From Caloramator mitchellensis (GTDB lineage: Bacteria; Bacillota; Clostridia; Clostridiales; Caloramatoraceae): a stretch of 64,000 nt of DNA. Position 1 is the stretch's first letter; the number at the start of each line of letters is the position of its first letter. Where the stretch lies: the NCBI RefSeq assembly GCF_001440545.1, contig NZ_LKHP01000006.1:62001-126000 (forward strand), written 5' to 3'. Under the pieces are notes generated by a model, which saw only the letters and a program-made list of their open reading frames with translations, was not told the DNA's origin and made no database searches. Of the stretch, positions 35,513 through 45,520 are shown in pieces. The position numbers and the translations under genes were made by a program.

Positions 35513-35950
35513 CTATTCTCCCTTCACCCGGAAATTTTGCAGAGTATTATAATCATTAACAACATCCTGCAATGTTGTTGAATTAAGCACTTCGTTAATG
35601 CTGTTGTTTATTTTTAGCCACAAAAGTCTTGTAGCGCAGTAATCTATTCTTGAACAATTCATTTCTTCGGTTATGCACTCAGAAAGCTCTATCGGTCCTT
35701 CCAAAACATTAAATATTTCCTTTATCGTTATATCCTTAGGCTCTCTAGAAAGGACATACCCTCCCTGAGCTCCTCTAATACTTTTAACAAGTCCTGCCTT
35801 TCTTAGGCTTGAAAAAAGCTGCTCAAGATAATATTCTGATATATTCTGTCTTTCAGATATTTCCTTTATTGATACCGGAGCTCCTCCGTAGGATTTTGCA
35901 AGTTCAAACATTGCCTTGACCCCATACCTTCCCCTGGTGGAAAGTTTCAT
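35513..35950 (-). CDS. iscR: Rrf2 family regulator, IscR-like
   Basis: 145 residues. Winged-helix N-domain [18 protein letters not shown], recognition helix in [18 protein letters not shown] and the Rrf2 wing [14 protein letters not shown]. Three cysteines in [19 protein letters not shown] have near-IscR spacing, so a [2Fe-2S]-sensing role is likely rather than the Cys-poor CymR type. It is first in the isc operon and probably regulates its own promoter. Confidence 0.93.
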   Translation of the reverse strand: MKLSTRGRYGVKAMFELAKSYGGAPVSIKEISERQNISEYYLEQLFSSLRKAGLVKSIRGAQGGYVLSREPKDITIKEIFNVLEGPIELSECITEEMNCSRIDYCATRLLWLKINNSINEVLNSTTLQDVVNDYNTLQNFRVKGE

Positions 35951-35995
35951 CCTATCACCTCTAATTCAGACTAAAAAACTAAGAATTTCAATTTT

Positions 35996-36024
35996 AGATT
36001 AGCATATCAGAGTAATATTGTCAA
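35996..36024 (-). promoter_or_regulatory. Promoter of the isc operon
   Basis: On the minus strand TTGACA (36019-36024), 17-nt spacer, TAATCT (35996-36001), about 45 nt before the iscR start. Probable site of IscR autoregulation, though no specific box is asserted. Confidence 0.78.
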
Positions 36025-36048
36025 CTTTATCGTTAAAAAAATTTCAAA

Positions 36049-37362
36049 TTAACCTTTCCAAAGCCTTTTTAATCTCTCGCTTATTTTAACTTCATAACCA
36101 TTATTTGTCGGATTGTAATATTTTCTTCCTCTTATTTTTTCCGGTAAATATTCCTGATATACAAAATTATTTTCAAAGTTATGAGGATATTTATACCCTA
36201 ATCCTCTTTGTAATTTCCTTGCACCACTATAATGGGTATCTCTAAGGTAGCCCGGCACCTCTATATTGGGGTTTTTTCTTACATCTTCTATAGCATCATC
36301 TATAGCAAAATAACTTGCATTGCTTTTAGGCGCACATGCTACATATATAGCAGCCTGTGACAATATAATCCTGGCTTCTGGAAGTCCAATAAATTCTACT
36401 GCCTTTGCAGCACTTACAGCAACATTTAACGCCATAGGATCTGCATTTCCTACATCTTCACTTGCACAAATAACTATCCTCCTTGCAATGAACATAGGAT
36501 CTTCCCCGCTTTCTATCATCCTTGCAAGATAATAAACTGCAGCATCTGGATCTGAGCCGCGCATGCTCTTAATAAATGCTGAAATAACGTCATAATGATT
36601 ATCTCCGTTCTTATCGTAATTTATTGGTGGCTTTTGCATACATTCTGATGCATCCTCGAGCGTTATTACTATCTTTTCGCCAACCTTGCTTGAGGTCATG
36701 ACAGCCATTTCAAGTGCATTTAACGCTCTTCTTACATCCCCTCCGCTGTTGTTTGCAAAAAACCACAGGACATCATCAGTTACTTCGATTGTATAATTTT
36801 TATATCCCTTTTCGCTATTAAGAGCCTTTTTTAAAACCTTATAAACATCAACAGGTTCAATTTGCTTTAGTTCAAATATCAAAGATCTTGATAGCAGTGC
36901 TTTATTAACTTCAAAATAAGGGTTTTCAGTTGTGGCACCTATTAAAACTACAATTCCCTTTTCAACAAAAGGAAGAAGGGCATCCTGTTGAAGTTTATTA
37001 AACCTATGTATCTCGTCTATGAATAATATTGTTTTTTTGTTATACATTTTTTGATTTTTATCAGCCGTTTCAATAGCTGCTTTTATTTCTGACAGGTTTG
37101 AAGTTACTGCATTTATCTGCATGAATTCTGATTTTGTTGTATTTGCAATTATCTTTGCAAGGGTAGTTTTGCCCGTTCCAGGAGGACCGTAAAGTATTAC
37201 AGAAGTCAAATTATCAGTAATTATCGCCCTATAAAGCATTTTACCCTTTCTAACTAAATGTTCCTGTCCTACAAATTCATCCAATGTTTCAGGCCTCATC
37301 CTCTCAGCAAGAGGTTCTAATTTTTCCTTATTCTGCTTATTCATATAATCAAACAAATCCAT
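36049..37362 (-). CDS. rarA: Replication-associated recombination protein A (RarA/MgsA)
   Basis: AAA+ ATPase related to clamp loaders that acts at stalled replication forks. About 437 residues. MRPETLDEFVGQEHLV, Walker A YGPPGTGKTTLA, Walker B ILFIDEIHRFNKLQQD, sensor 1 GATTENPYFEVN, and the C-terminal tetramerisation domain with SDPDAAVYYLARMIESGEDP. I chose the ATG at 37362 after AAGGTGA. In Firmicutes rarA commonly neighbours the Rrf2 regulator and cysteine desulfurase genes, as here. Confidence 0.96.
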   Translation of the reverse strand: MDLFDYMNKQNKEKLEPLAERMRPETLDEFVGQEHLVRKGKMLYRAIITDNLTSVILYGPPGTGKTTLAKIIANTTKSEFMQINAVTSNLSEIKAAIETADKNQKMYNKKTILFIDEIHRFNKLQQDALLPFVEKGIVVLIGATTENPYFEVNKALLSRSLIFELKQIEPVDVYKVLKKALNSEKGYKNYTIEVTDDVLWFFANNSGGDVRRALNALEMAVMTSSKVGEKIVITLEDASECMQKPPINYDKNGDNHYDVISAFIKSMRGSDPDAAVYYLARMIESGEDPMFIARRIVICASEDVGNADPMALNVAVSAAKAVEFIGLPEARIILSQAAIYVACAPKSNASYFAIDDAIEDVRKNPNIEVPGYLRDTHYSGARKLQRGLGYKYPHNFENNFVYQEYLPEKIRGRKYYNPTNNGYEVKISERLKRLWKG

Positions 37363-37372
37363 TTTTATCACC

Positions 37373-37669
37373 TTAAATTAAATTTCCTATTGAAATTTTG
37401 AAATCATGTAACTCTGCTTCAAACACGCCCCTTTTTACTGCAGGGTCATTTTCCATGAATAATTTTGCTTCCTCAAAATTATTGCTTTTAAATATTACAA
37501 TGCCAAAAGCTGCATCAAGACATGGTCCAGCAAGCAACACTATTCCATTTTCATGAGCCTTCTTTAAATATTCAAAATGTTCTCCTACTATTTTTTCCTC
37601 TTCTTCAGTAATCGTCTCCATAAAGTTTTCTTTGTAAGGAACTATTTTATAAATATAAGTTTCCATCAT
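37373..37669 (-). CDS. YciI-like protein
   Basis: 98 residues with the YciI ferredoxin-like fold pattern: FEYLKKAHENGIVLLAGPCLD, FGIVIFKSNNFEEAKLFMENDPAVKRGVFEAELHDF. The conserved His/Asp pair of the family is present (EHFEYL and ENDP). Its activity is unknown; some YciI proteins resemble dehydrochlorinases. It lies 2-10 nt upstream of rarA, so they share a transcript. Confidence 0.85.
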   Translation of the reverse strand: MMETYIYKIVPYKENFMETITEEEEKIVGEHFEYLKKAHENGIVLLAGPCLDAAFGIVIFKSNNFEEAKLFMENDPAVKRGVFEAELHDFKISIGNLI

Positions 37670-37822
37670 TCTCTCTCCTTATATACATTCTTTCAAAATA
37701 ATATATTCTATTTATTTTTTAAATGTCCTCCTCTAAATTATACATTTTATCCATTTCATTTATCAATAATTAGTAATATAATAATCTAATAAGTTGATTA
37801 TCATTAAAATGGGGAGGGTATT

Positions 37823-38689
37823 ATGATTACATATAAAAAAATTTCACATGACGATTATGATAATTTATTGGATATTTCCAAGGATATATGGGGCGGAACT
37901 GATTATTTGCCGCATATTTTTCATCAGTGGGTTGATGATAAAGGTTTCTTTTTGGGAGCATACAATGAATATGATAAATTGGTTGGGTGTGCAAAATTAT
38001 CCTACCTTTTAGATGGGACAGGCTGGCTTGAGGGTTTAAGAGTTCATAAGGACTACAGAAACCTAGGTATAGGCAAAGAATTGGCTAGTAAAATTTTAGG
38101 TATTGCTAAAGAAAAATTAAAAGATAGCGAAATAAATAAAATTGCATTTGCAACTCATTTAACAAACGTTGAGAGTATAAACATAAATACTAAACTTGGC
38201 TTTAAAAAAGAATGGGAAAGTATTATAATAACCAAAGATGAACATTATATTCCTAAATTTAAAATAGAAGATTTTAGAATAGAATACTTTAATTTAACTT
38301 ATGAAGATTATTTAAAGCTTGATTATTGTAAAAAACTTAATGGCCTAGTTCCATTATCATTTAAATTTGAAAAAGTCACACCAGAGCTGATTGAAAAAAT
38401 GAATAAATCAAATCAATTTATCTCTATTAACGGTTACAAAGGTATGTTCTCAATCAAAGGAGATATTAGTTTTGAACCCTTTGAAACAAAAGTTGAAGCA
38501 ATCGATGCATTTTATGAATACTTCAGCGTACTTGCAAAGGAGAATAATCTTCCTCAGCCTATGACTTCTATATGTAAAGAAGATCTCTCTTTAAAGGAAG
38601 TCTTAATAAACAATGGATTTAATACTTGGTGTGATTGGCAGCCTGATTATTTTTACTTTGTCTTAAGTGACATTCATCCCATTAATTGA
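37823..38689 (+). CDS. GNAT family N-acetyltransferase
   Basis: 288 residues. GNAT domain in the N-terminal half: motif A GLRVHKDYRNLGIGKELASKIL with the RxxGxG/A acetyl-CoA loop, then ATHLTNVESININTKLGFKK. The C-terminal half is a second, degenerate acetyltransferase-like region. Substrate unknown. The start ATG follows GGGAGG. It is the first gene of a two-gene plus-strand unit with an MFS transporter, divergent from the rarA group. Confidence 0.9.
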   Translation: MITYKKISHDDYDNLLDISKDIWGGTDYLPHIFHQWVDDKGFFLGAYNEYDKLVGCAKLSYLLDGTGWLEGLRVHKDYRNLGIGKELASKILGIAKEKLKDSEINKIAFATHLTNVESININTKLGFKKEWESIIITKDEHYIPKFKIEDFRIEYFNLTYEDYLKLDYCKKLNGLVPLSFKFEKVTPELIEKMNKSNQFISINGYKGMFSIKGDISFEPFETKVEAIDAFYEYFSVLAKENNLPQPMTSICKEDLSLKEVLINNGFNTWCDWQPDYFYFVLSDIHPIN

Positions 38690-38726
38690 GTTATTTGGTT
38701 GATTTACACTTTTTAAGGAGGTCAAA

Positions 38727-39911
38727 ATGAAAATAGATAGAAATTTTAAACTTAATATTACATTTTATTTAATATACGAACTGTTCTTAGGAGTTTTTGT
38801 TGGAGCATACATGTTTTTACTAGGCCCTTATATTTTAAGCCTTGGTTATAAGGAAAATCTTGTTGGAACAGTTTCTTTAATTCAAACATTAAGTTTTGCT
38901 GGATTTGCTTATATTGCTGGAATTTTTAGCAGTAAGTTTACAGATAAAGCGCTTTTTGCTTTTGTTTCTATTTCAAGCTCCTTAAGCGGAATAATGTTTA
39001 TTTTTTCGAAAAACATCATTCTAGTTATCGCCGGAGTTTTGTTATATTCGCTTGCTATATCAACAATTGTTGTTATAAAAACTCCATTTTTAATAAGAAC
39101 CACAAAAGGATTTAACACAGTAAAGGTTATCGGGATGGTATTAACTTATTGCGTAACTACTAATTTGATAGGAAATTTTTTATCAGGCAAAATATTGAGT
39201 TTGTTCGGCTATAACTTTTCATGGATTTTTTTTAGTTTATTTGCAATTTTTAGCATTATCCCAGCTTTTCTTATTAAAACAGAAAAGGCAATTACTCAAA
39301 AAGAAAAAACAAACAATAAACTCCAATTCGACAAGAGGATGCTGTTCCTTGTATCATATACATCATTAGGAGCGTTTGGTTATGGTCTAATTGGTCCATA
39401 TTATACAACTTATTTGATAAACAAACTGAATTTAGACACGTTCTCAGCATCCTTTATAAACAATTTTAGTATAATCGGGATGATAGCTGCCATGCTTCTT
39501 TCTCCATATGCAGCAAAAAAATTCGGAAAAACTAAAACACTATGGGACGCCAAAGTTTATGTATTTCCGGTTTTATTGCTCCTTGTTTTTATCAAGAATA
39601 ACATTTTGTTTTTTTCTACCGCTTTAGGTCTGCTTTATTTTTTGAGGTCATTTTTCTTAAATATTCCAATACCTGTTGAGAGCGATTTGATATTAAAGTC
39701 TGTTCCTGAAAACTATCAGGACAAGTTTAACAGTATAATTGTATTTGCCAATAACTTCACAGTTTCAATATCTTCTTTTGTTGCTGGCTTTATAATATCA
39801 GACTTTAATTTTGGATATGAGATTACATTTACTTTAAGCGCTATAATATTCATAATCCAAGGATATATGTTCTTAAAATTCAGCGCAGCAAACTTAAAAA
39901 ACAAAGCGTGA
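38727..39911 (+). CDS. MFS transporter
   Basis: 394 residues with 12 predicted hydrophobic segments in two halves and a polar central loop (EKAITQKEKTNNKLQFDKR). It starts after a strong AAGGAGG site, 37 nt downstream of the acetyltransferase. The pairing suggests modification and export of one compound, perhaps a drug or metabolite, but nothing in the sequence fixes the substrate. Confidence 0.9.
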   Translation: MKIDRNFKLNITFYLIYELFLGVFVGAYMFLLGPYILSLGYKENLVGTVSLIQTLSFAGFAYIAGIFSSKFTDKALFAFVSISSSLSGIMFIFSKNIILVIAGVLLYSLAISTIVVIKTPFLIRTTKGFNTVKVIGMVLTYCVTTNLIGNFLSGKILSLFGYNFSWIFFSLFAIFSIIPAFLIKTEKAITQKEKTNNKLQFDKRMLFLVSYTSLGAFGYGLIGPYYTTYLINKLNLDTFSASFINNFSIIGMIAAMLLSPYAAKKFGKTKTLWDAKVYVFPVLLLLVFIKNNILFFSTALGLLYFLRSFFLNIPIPVESDLILKSVPENYQDKFNSIIVFANNFTVSISSFVAGFIISDFNFGYEITFTLSAIIFIIQGYMFLKFSAANLKNKA

Positions 39912-39946
39912 TTGTTTCTTGAAGTAGTTATTAAATAAATTTGTTA

Positions 39947-39979
39947 AAAAAGCTCCGCAATTTTTTGCAGGAGCTTTTT
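39947..39979. terminator. Bidirectional terminator, MFS gene / nuclease-helicase
   Basis: Stem AAAAAGCTCC / GGAGCTTTTT plus an inner GCAA / TTGC helix with one bulge. A and T flanks make it functional on both strands between the convergent genes. Confidence 0.92.
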
Positions 39980-40010
39980 ACATCTAACTATATAAAATTA
40001 TTAATTTACA

Positions 40011-42320
40011 TCAATTATTCCAAAAATTTTCTGTTAATCCTTCAATCTCCTCATCCTTACTTATATATTTAACAGGCTTCCACAATTCAGGAATCAAATC
40101 CCTATAAGGTTTTTTATCAAATCTGTCGTCAATCAACAAAACAACTCCTCTATCCTTTTCGGTCCTAATCAGCCTTCCAACAGCCTGCATCACCCTGTTG
40201 AATCCAGGGTATACATATGCATATTCAAATCCTCTTCCAAAAGCATTATCAAAATGCTCCTTTATAACATCCCTTTCATATGATATCTGTGGAAGTCCAA
40301 CTCCAACTATACAAACTCCAATCAATTTGTCCCCATCAAGGTCAATACCTTCACCAAATATGCCACCCATCACTGCAAATGCAATAAGACGTTTCCCTTT
40401 ATTTTCACTAAATCTTTTTAGAAATAATTCCTTTGCTTCCTCAGTCATATCGCTATTCTGAACATAAACATCTGTATCCTCCATCTTAAACCTATTCAAA
40501 ACCTCTCTCATGTATTTATATGAAGGAAAGAAGATTAAATAATTTCCTTTTTTAATTGAAAAAGATTTAATTGCATTAGAAATTCTATCATAAGTATTTT
40601 CCCTGTCTGAGTAGCGCGTTGATATAGACCTGTCCAATATAACAAGCATATTATTCTTTGAAAAGGGAGATTTTAATTTTATCTTATTTACCTTTTCTTT
40701 ATATAACAAGTTTATATAATAATCCAGTGGACTTAAGGTTGCTGAAAACAGAATGGCTGAATTTGCTTTGTTTAGGATGGAACTTGTAATTTTAAAGGGA
40801 TTAAGACAAAAGAGCTTTACTTTGAGATCTTCACTGCTCAAATAAATAAAAGTTCTGTAGTTTTCATCAAACAATTGGCTTATTTTAATAAAATTAATTA
40901 TCTCAAAATATAAGTTGATAAGTTCATCGTCATTTATTTTGTGTTCAACAATGGTTTCTTCAATAATATTTTGGCATTCATACAATGAGTCCACTAAATC
41001 TTCTGGAATAATGCTCCAAACTTCAAATGCCTTGTTTAGTCTTTTCTTAATTTCGATAAATTTCCTGTTTACTTTTTCCAGCGCTTTTTTAAGCTTGTTA
41101 TAATCCTTATATTTCTTTTTAAAATTCATAAAGCTTCTTTTATTTAAAGCTGCAGAATACATTTCCCTGCCTCTGTCGACAAGATTATGAGCCTCATCAA
41201 TTAAGTAAATAAAATCGTTCTTATCTGCCTCAAAAAAACGCTTTAGACTGGCTGATAAATCAAAAGCGTAATTGTAGTCGCATATAACGATATCGCAAAA
41301 CAAAGAAATATCAAGCGAAAGTTCAAACGGGCACACCTTATGTTTTTCAGCATAATATGCAATCTTCTGCCTATCTATAATTTTCTCCTTCAGAGCCTCA
41401 AATATAGCTTGATTAACTCTGTCGAAATGCCCCTTTGCATAAACGCACTCTTCAGGACTACACTTTCCCTTTAAAAAACATATTTTCTCCTTAGCAGTAA
41501 TGGTGACGCATTTTACCACCAAACCATCATTAACCATCATATTCACTGTTTCTTCAGCTACTGTTCTTGTTATTGTCTTTGCAGTAAGATAAAAAATTTT
41601 GCTCCCTAAACCTTCTCTAAGTGCCTTAATAGCAGGAAAAAGCGTCCCTATTGTCTTTCCTGTCCCGGTTGGTGCTTCTGCGAACAATATTTTTTTATCC
41701 CTGATTGTTTTATACACCGCAACAGATAATTTTCTTTGTCCTTCCCTGAACTCTTTAAATGGAAATTGAAGTTTTTTAATAGAGTCATCCCTCGACTTAT
41801 TATGTTCGCAAACCAATTTTACCCAAATTTTGTATTTTTCTAAGATTGCAATAAAAAAACTTTCCAGTTCGGCTAAAGTGTAGTAATGTTCAAAAATTTT
41901 TAATTCAAGAGTATCAACATTGCAATATGTTAATCTTACATTGATGCCATCCAAATTTTTTTCCTTTGCATACAAATACGCATAGCACCTTGCCTGAGCA
42001 AGGTGCAAAAAATTTTCCTCTAATCTATCCAAATCCTTATTTGTAGTTTTTATTTCATCAACTGTGATTATTTCACCATCTATTATACCGTCGATTCTTC
42101 CAGTAATTTCAATTGAGTATTCATCATCCTCATATAAATAGGTTATATTTACTTCAGCGGAATAGTTCTCCTTAAATTTTTTTTGAATCATTTTATGAAT
42201 TTTCGTCCCCTCAATTGCTCTTTCTATTCCGCCTAGTCCAAACTGACCAGATTCAATACTTCCGCTTTTTAATATAAATTCTACTAGCTCTCTAACTGAA
42301 ATTTTGTCTTTGAATTTCAT
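40011..42320 (-). CDS. Nuclease-helicase: Cas4-like PD-(D/E)XK domain fused to Rad3/DinG helicase
   Basis: 769 residues. Residues about 1-170 form a RecB/Cas4-type nuclease: GTKIHKMI, EITGRIDGIIDG, TVDEIKTT and LAQARCYAYLYAKE match the GxxH/D/ExK/QxxxY order. The helicase follows: Walker A EAPTGTGKTIG, four cysteines for a 4Fe-4S cluster (CFLKGKC, ECVY, CPFE), DEAH box LIDEAHNL, and motif VI QAVGRLIRTEKDRG. A 5'-3' DNA-repair helicase is likely. Overlapping transcription with the unknown gene just upstream (13-nt gap). Confidence 0.92.
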   Translation of the reverse strand: MKFKDKISVRELVEFILKSGSIESGQFGLGGIERAIEGTKIHKMIQKKFKENYSAEVNITYLYEDDEYSIEITGRIDGIIDGEIITVDEIKTTNKDLDRLEENFLHLAQARCYAYLYAKEKNLDGINVRLTYCNVDTLELKIFEHYYTLAELESFFIAILEKYKIWVKLVCEHNKSRDDSIKKLQFPFKEFREGQRKLSVAVYKTIRDKKILFAEAPTGTGKTIGTLFPAIKALREGLGSKIFYLTAKTITRTVAEETVNMMVNDGLVVKCVTITAKEKICFLKGKCSPEECVYAKGHFDRVNQAIFEALKEKIIDRQKIAYYAEKHKVCPFELSLDISLFCDIVICDYNYAFDLSASLKRFFEADKNDFIYLIDEAHNLVDRGREMYSAALNKRSFMNFKKKYKDYNKLKKALEKVNRKFIEIKKRLNKAFEVWSIIPEDLVDSLYECQNIIEETIVEHKINDDELINLYFEIINFIKISQLFDENYRTFIYLSSEDLKVKLFCLNPFKITSSILNKANSAILFSATLSPLDYYINLLYKEKVNKIKLKSPFSKNNMLVILDRSISTRYSDRENTYDRISNAIKSFSIKKGNYLIFFPSYKYMREVLNRFKMEDTDVYVQNSDMTEEAKELFLKRFSENKGKRLIAFAVMGGIFGEGIDLDGDKLIGVCIVGVGLPQISYERDVIKEHFDNAFGRGFEYAYVYPGFNRVMQAVGRLIRTEKDRGVVLLIDDRFDKKPYRDLIPELWKPVKYISKDEEIEGLTENFWNN

Positions 42321-42333
42321 ACTTACCTCACAA

Positions 42334-43614
42334 TCAATCCTTTTTGAATAAATGTATTACATTTCCTTCCTTGTGAAATTTCTTTTTGGGCTTTTCTTCA
42401 TTCTTTTCCTCTTTTTTATATTCTTCCTCCAGCGATTTTAATAAATCTTCCAAATCATTAATCTTGATATTCTTCCAAAAATCAAAGAATTCCGGATTTT
42501 CAGTAATCTGTTTTCTCATTGATATTATCTCTTGCACATCTACTTTCTTGTCAAATACATCCTGATACTTAACGCGTCTTGGACTTCTTAATATAGTATC
42601 ACCTAATCGCGATAAGTCATAAATCAACATACTTGTAAAAATAATCTCTTCAACAGGTTCATTTTCTTCTTCGGCCTGTATAACCATATCAAACAATTCA
42701 TTGAATTTCAATCCATCCAGATAGCAGGGCTGAATAATGGGTATATAATAGCTGAATGGAATTATGAACTCTTTAATTAAAATGGACTCAGCCATAATAA
42801 ATTCATTTAAATAGCTAAAATTCAATCCTTCAAAGTCATTCATCAAAAATTTTTCAATTTGTTTTTTCTTTAAGCCCAAAGCTTTTAATAGTGACTTTGC
42901 CACTTCTTCAAAAATCATTTTATTTTTTAGTAAATTCTTTACGTAATCTGCATTTATCACATCTGAATTAATAACTCGTTTCAAGTGATATTCTGTGTTG
43001 GCAATAATATAGTCAATCAATATTTTATAATATTGAGTTTCACTCCATCTATCTATTTCTTTATCTACAGCAACCAACCTTCTCGAATTTTTTTCTTCAA
43101 CTATTTGTATTGCACCCACCATTAATGCAAACTGCAAAAGATATAAATAATAATTTTCTTCTTTTATAGAAACTTCGTTTTTATAAACATCAAATATTTT
43201 GTCCAAAGGAACATTTTTCATTTCTAGAGGGTTCTCTTTTATTATCTCCTGAAGTTTTCTTACATCATCTAAAACACTGCAACGCAATATATGATCGATT
43301 CTAAAACTAACCCTAAAATCTCTTATCTCATTTTCAATAAATATAGGCGTTATATTTGGCAAAACAACAGATTCTCCACCATATCTTTCATACACAATTC
43401 TGTTTATTATGTTTGCCGGGGAAAAATATGTATTATCTATCAATGAAGAAAAATACCATTTCATAAAAATCCACTGTGAATTTCTAATTATAGCTTTTTT
43501 CTTTTTTGTCTGATTCTTCTTTAACTTTTTATATGCTTCTCTAAATTCTTCTTTATAAATGTCGAGTAACAATTTTATGTCTTCATTTTTCTCTACGAAT
43601 TCATCAATAAACAT
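42334..43614 (-). CDS. Unknown protein, 426 aa, upstream partner of the nuclease-helicase
   Basis: I do not recognise this family. The protein is mostly helical and charged, has no signal peptide, no membrane segment and no nucleotide-binding loop. It opens with a Lys-rich stretch (KKLKKNQTKKKKAIIRNS) and ends in a Glu/Lys coiled tail (EEEYKKEEKNEEKPKKKF). A few clusters of aromatics (ESVVLPNITPIFIENEIRDF) might mark a fold. It begins the transcript and ends 13 nt before the nuclease-helicase start, so a joint role in DNA metabolism is reasonable but inferred. Confidence 0.88.
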   Translation of the reverse strand: MFIDEFVEKNEDIKLLLDIYKEEFREAYKKLKKNQTKKKKAIIRNSQWIFMKWYFSSLIDNTYFSPANIINRIVYERYGGESVVLPNITPIFIENEIRDFRVSFRIDHILRCSVLDDVRKLQEIIKENPLEMKNVPLDKIFDVYKNEVSIKEENYYLYLLQFALMVGAIQIVEEKNSRRLVAVDKEIDRWSETQYYKILIDYIIANTEYHLKRVINSDVINADYVKNLLKNKMIFEEVAKSLLKALGLKKKQIEKFLMNDFEGLNFSYLNEFIMAESILIKEFIIPFSYYIPIIQPCYLDGLKFNELFDMVIQAEEENEPVEEIIFTSMLIYDLSRLGDTILRSPRRVKYQDVFDKKVDVQEIISMRKQITENPEFFDFWKNIKINDLEDLLKSLEEEYKKEEKNEEKPKKKFHKEGNVIHLFKKD

Positions 43615-43674
43615 TTAATCATCTCTCTTTCCTAAAAGATAAGTATATTATATACCAAAATATACAAAATAAAA

Positions 43675-43693
43675 AGGAGAGGCAAGCTCTCCT
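43675..43693 (-). terminator. Terminator after hcp
   Basis: Stem AGGAGAG / CTCTCCT with a GCAAG loop overlaps the hcp stop codon and is followed on the minus strand by TTTTATTTTG. Confidence 0.82.
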
Positions 43694-45353
43694 AAACTAA
43701 AATTTCTCCTAAATCATGTTCGGCATTTGATATTGGCATAATGTTGAAATTATCTATTAATACCTGCAAAACATTAGGGGTAATAAATGCAGGTAATGTT
43801 GGCCCCAATCTTATATTTTTAATTCCAAGATGAAGTAGTGTCAATAAGATAGCAACTGCTTTTTGTTCATACCATGAAAGGACAAGATGCAAAGGTAAAT
43901 CATTAACTCCACACTTAAATGCATCTGCAAGCGCAAGTGCTATCCTTATAGCTGAATATGAATCATTGCACTGACCTACATCTAATAACCTTGGTATTCC
44001 TTCAATATCCCCTAAGTCAAGTCTGTTTATTCTATATTTTCCACAGGCAAGTGTCAAAATTATAGTATCCTCTGGAGCCCTCTGAGCCATCTCAGTGTAA
44101 TAATTTCTTCCTGGCTTTGCTCCATCGCATCCTCCAATAAGCATAAATCTCTTTATCTTGCCCTGTTTAATTAAATCTATTACCTTATCAGCAACACCTA
44201 TCACTGCGTCGTGTCCAAATCCTACTAAAATTTTCTTTTCGATATTGTCTTCTTTATATCCTCCAAGCTCTAAAGCCTTGTTTATAACTGGAGTGAAATC
44301 CTTTTTACCATTAACAGCATCTATATGTTGAATGCCAGAGAAACCAACCATGCTTGTCGTAAATAATCTATCTTTGTAGCTGTCCTTAGGAGGCATCAAA
44401 CAGTTAGTTGTAAACAATATTGCGCCTGGCAGATTGTCAAATTCAACCTGCTGATTTTGCCATGCTGTTCCAAAATTCCCTGCTAAATGCGGGTATTTCT
44501 TGAGCCCTGGATAAGCATGTGCAGGTAACATTTCACCATGGGTATATATATTAATACCTTTACCTTCGGTCTGCTTTAATAATTCTTCCAAATCATGCAA
44601 ATCATGGCCTGAAACAACTATAAATGGCCCCTTCTTAACTCCCAGTTCAACTTCAGTCGGTTCAGGTATTCCATAATGTTCCTTATGCCCTTCATTTAGT
44701 ATTTCCATACATCTGTAATTAACTTTACCACATTCAAGCGCCAATCCAACCAAGTCGTTTACAGAAAGAGCATTATTCAATGTTGCTGCAAGCCCCTTAT
44801 GGAAAAATGCGTATACTTCTTCATCCGATTTTCCTAAAACCTGAGCGTGATGAGCATATGCACCCATTCCCTTTAATCCGTAAATTATTATTTCTCTTAA
44901 TGACCTAATATCCATGTCAAGTTTTTCATCTGCCATTATACCCTTTCCCTTTGATTGTTCTAAAAGTTCTTCTACTCCACCACTGGGTCTATAAAGAGCG
45001 GCTTCAGGTTCCTGTTTATCCCATTTGCCATGCTTTCTTTCATATTCAGTTTTAACCTTATTCTTTAATTCTTCCTTATACTTATCAGCTTGATATATCA
45101 TGTCAACAAATCTCTGGTTGTCAAAATTAACGTTAGTTAATGTAGAAAACATAGCATATGCTATAAAGTGGTCAATATTATTGTCTACAACCCCAATACT
45201 TCTTCCAATGTTCCCATAAAATGCTATGACCTTTAAAATATAAATTAGGAGATCCTGCAGGTTAGCCGTATCAGGCTGTTTACCGCATACCCCAATCTTA
45301 ACACATCCCTTTGCACCCGCCGTCTGCTCACATTGGTAGCAAAACATTTCCAT
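43692..45353 (-). CDS. hcp: Hydroxylamine reductase (hybrid-cluster protein)
   Basis: 553 residues from the ATG at 45353. The N-terminal cluster motif is MFCYQCEQTAGAKGCVKIGVCG. Hybrid-cluster ligands follow in VVSGHDLHDLEELL (His), HGEMLPAHAYP (Glu), TTNCLMPP, ACGKYR and GQCNDSYSA. Hcp reduces hydroxylamine and has NO reductase/S-nitrosylase activity. Upstream in-frame codons to 45431 are AT-rich and lack a site; AGGAAAGG precedes the ATG. It is adjacent to rubrerythrin, consistent with a stress group. Confidence 0.96.
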   Translation of the reverse strand: MEMFCYQCEQTAGAKGCVKIGVCGKQPDTANLQDLLIYILKVIAFYGNIGRSIGVVDNNIDHFIAYAMFSTLTNVNFDNQRFVDMIYQADKYKEELKNKVKTEYERKHGKWDKQEPEAALYRPSGGVEELLEQSKGKGIMADEKLDMDIRSLREIIIYGLKGMGAYAHHAQVLGKSDEEVYAFFHKGLAATLNNALSVNDLVGLALECGKVNYRCMEILNEGHKEHYGIPEPTEVELGVKKGPFIVVSGHDLHDLEELLKQTEGKGINIYTHGEMLPAHAYPGLKKYPHLAGNFGTAWQNQQVEFDNLPGAILFTTNCLMPPKDSYKDRLFTTSMVGFSGIQHIDAVNGKKDFTPVINKALELGGYKEDNIEKKILVGFGHDAVIGVADKVIDLIKQGKIKRFMLIGGCDGAKPGRNYYTEMAQRAPEDTIILTLACGKYRINRLDLGDIEGIPRLLDVGQCNDSYSAIRIALALADAFKCGVNDLPLHLVLSWYEQKAVAILLTLLHLGIKNIRLGPTLPAFITPNVLQVLIDNFNIMPISNAEHDLGEILV

Positions 45354-45441
45354 AACCTTTCCTCTCTTATTGTTTTTTAAATTTATTATTAACAATATGC
45401 AAATAATAAATTTAAAATTATATATTATCATAAAATAACGT

Positions 45442-45502
45442 AAGCCCTATGAAGATTTAACGACTTTATTCGCAAAAGAATAAACGTAATCTCATAGGGC
45501 CT
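45442..45502 (-). terminator. Long hairpin after rubrerythrin
   Basis: Outer arms GCCCTATGA / TCATAGGGC and a second inner helix (GATTTAACGAC... with GTAATC region, ATTCGCAAAAGAAT tip) lie between rbr and hcp. It probably ends the rbr transcript, but no strong T-run follows. Confidence 0.55.
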
Positions 45503-45520
45503 AAAAATTATAGTCTAGAA

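Noticed and set aside
37823-39911. Acetyltransferase/MFS pair as a mobile resistance cassette
   Set aside because: Base composition matches neighbours, and no integrase, inverted repeats or attachment sites flank it.
45354-45431. 26-residue N-terminal extension of Hcp
   Set aside because: The extension is AT-rich, has no ribosome binding site, and the conserved Hcp N-terminus begins at the chosen ATG.
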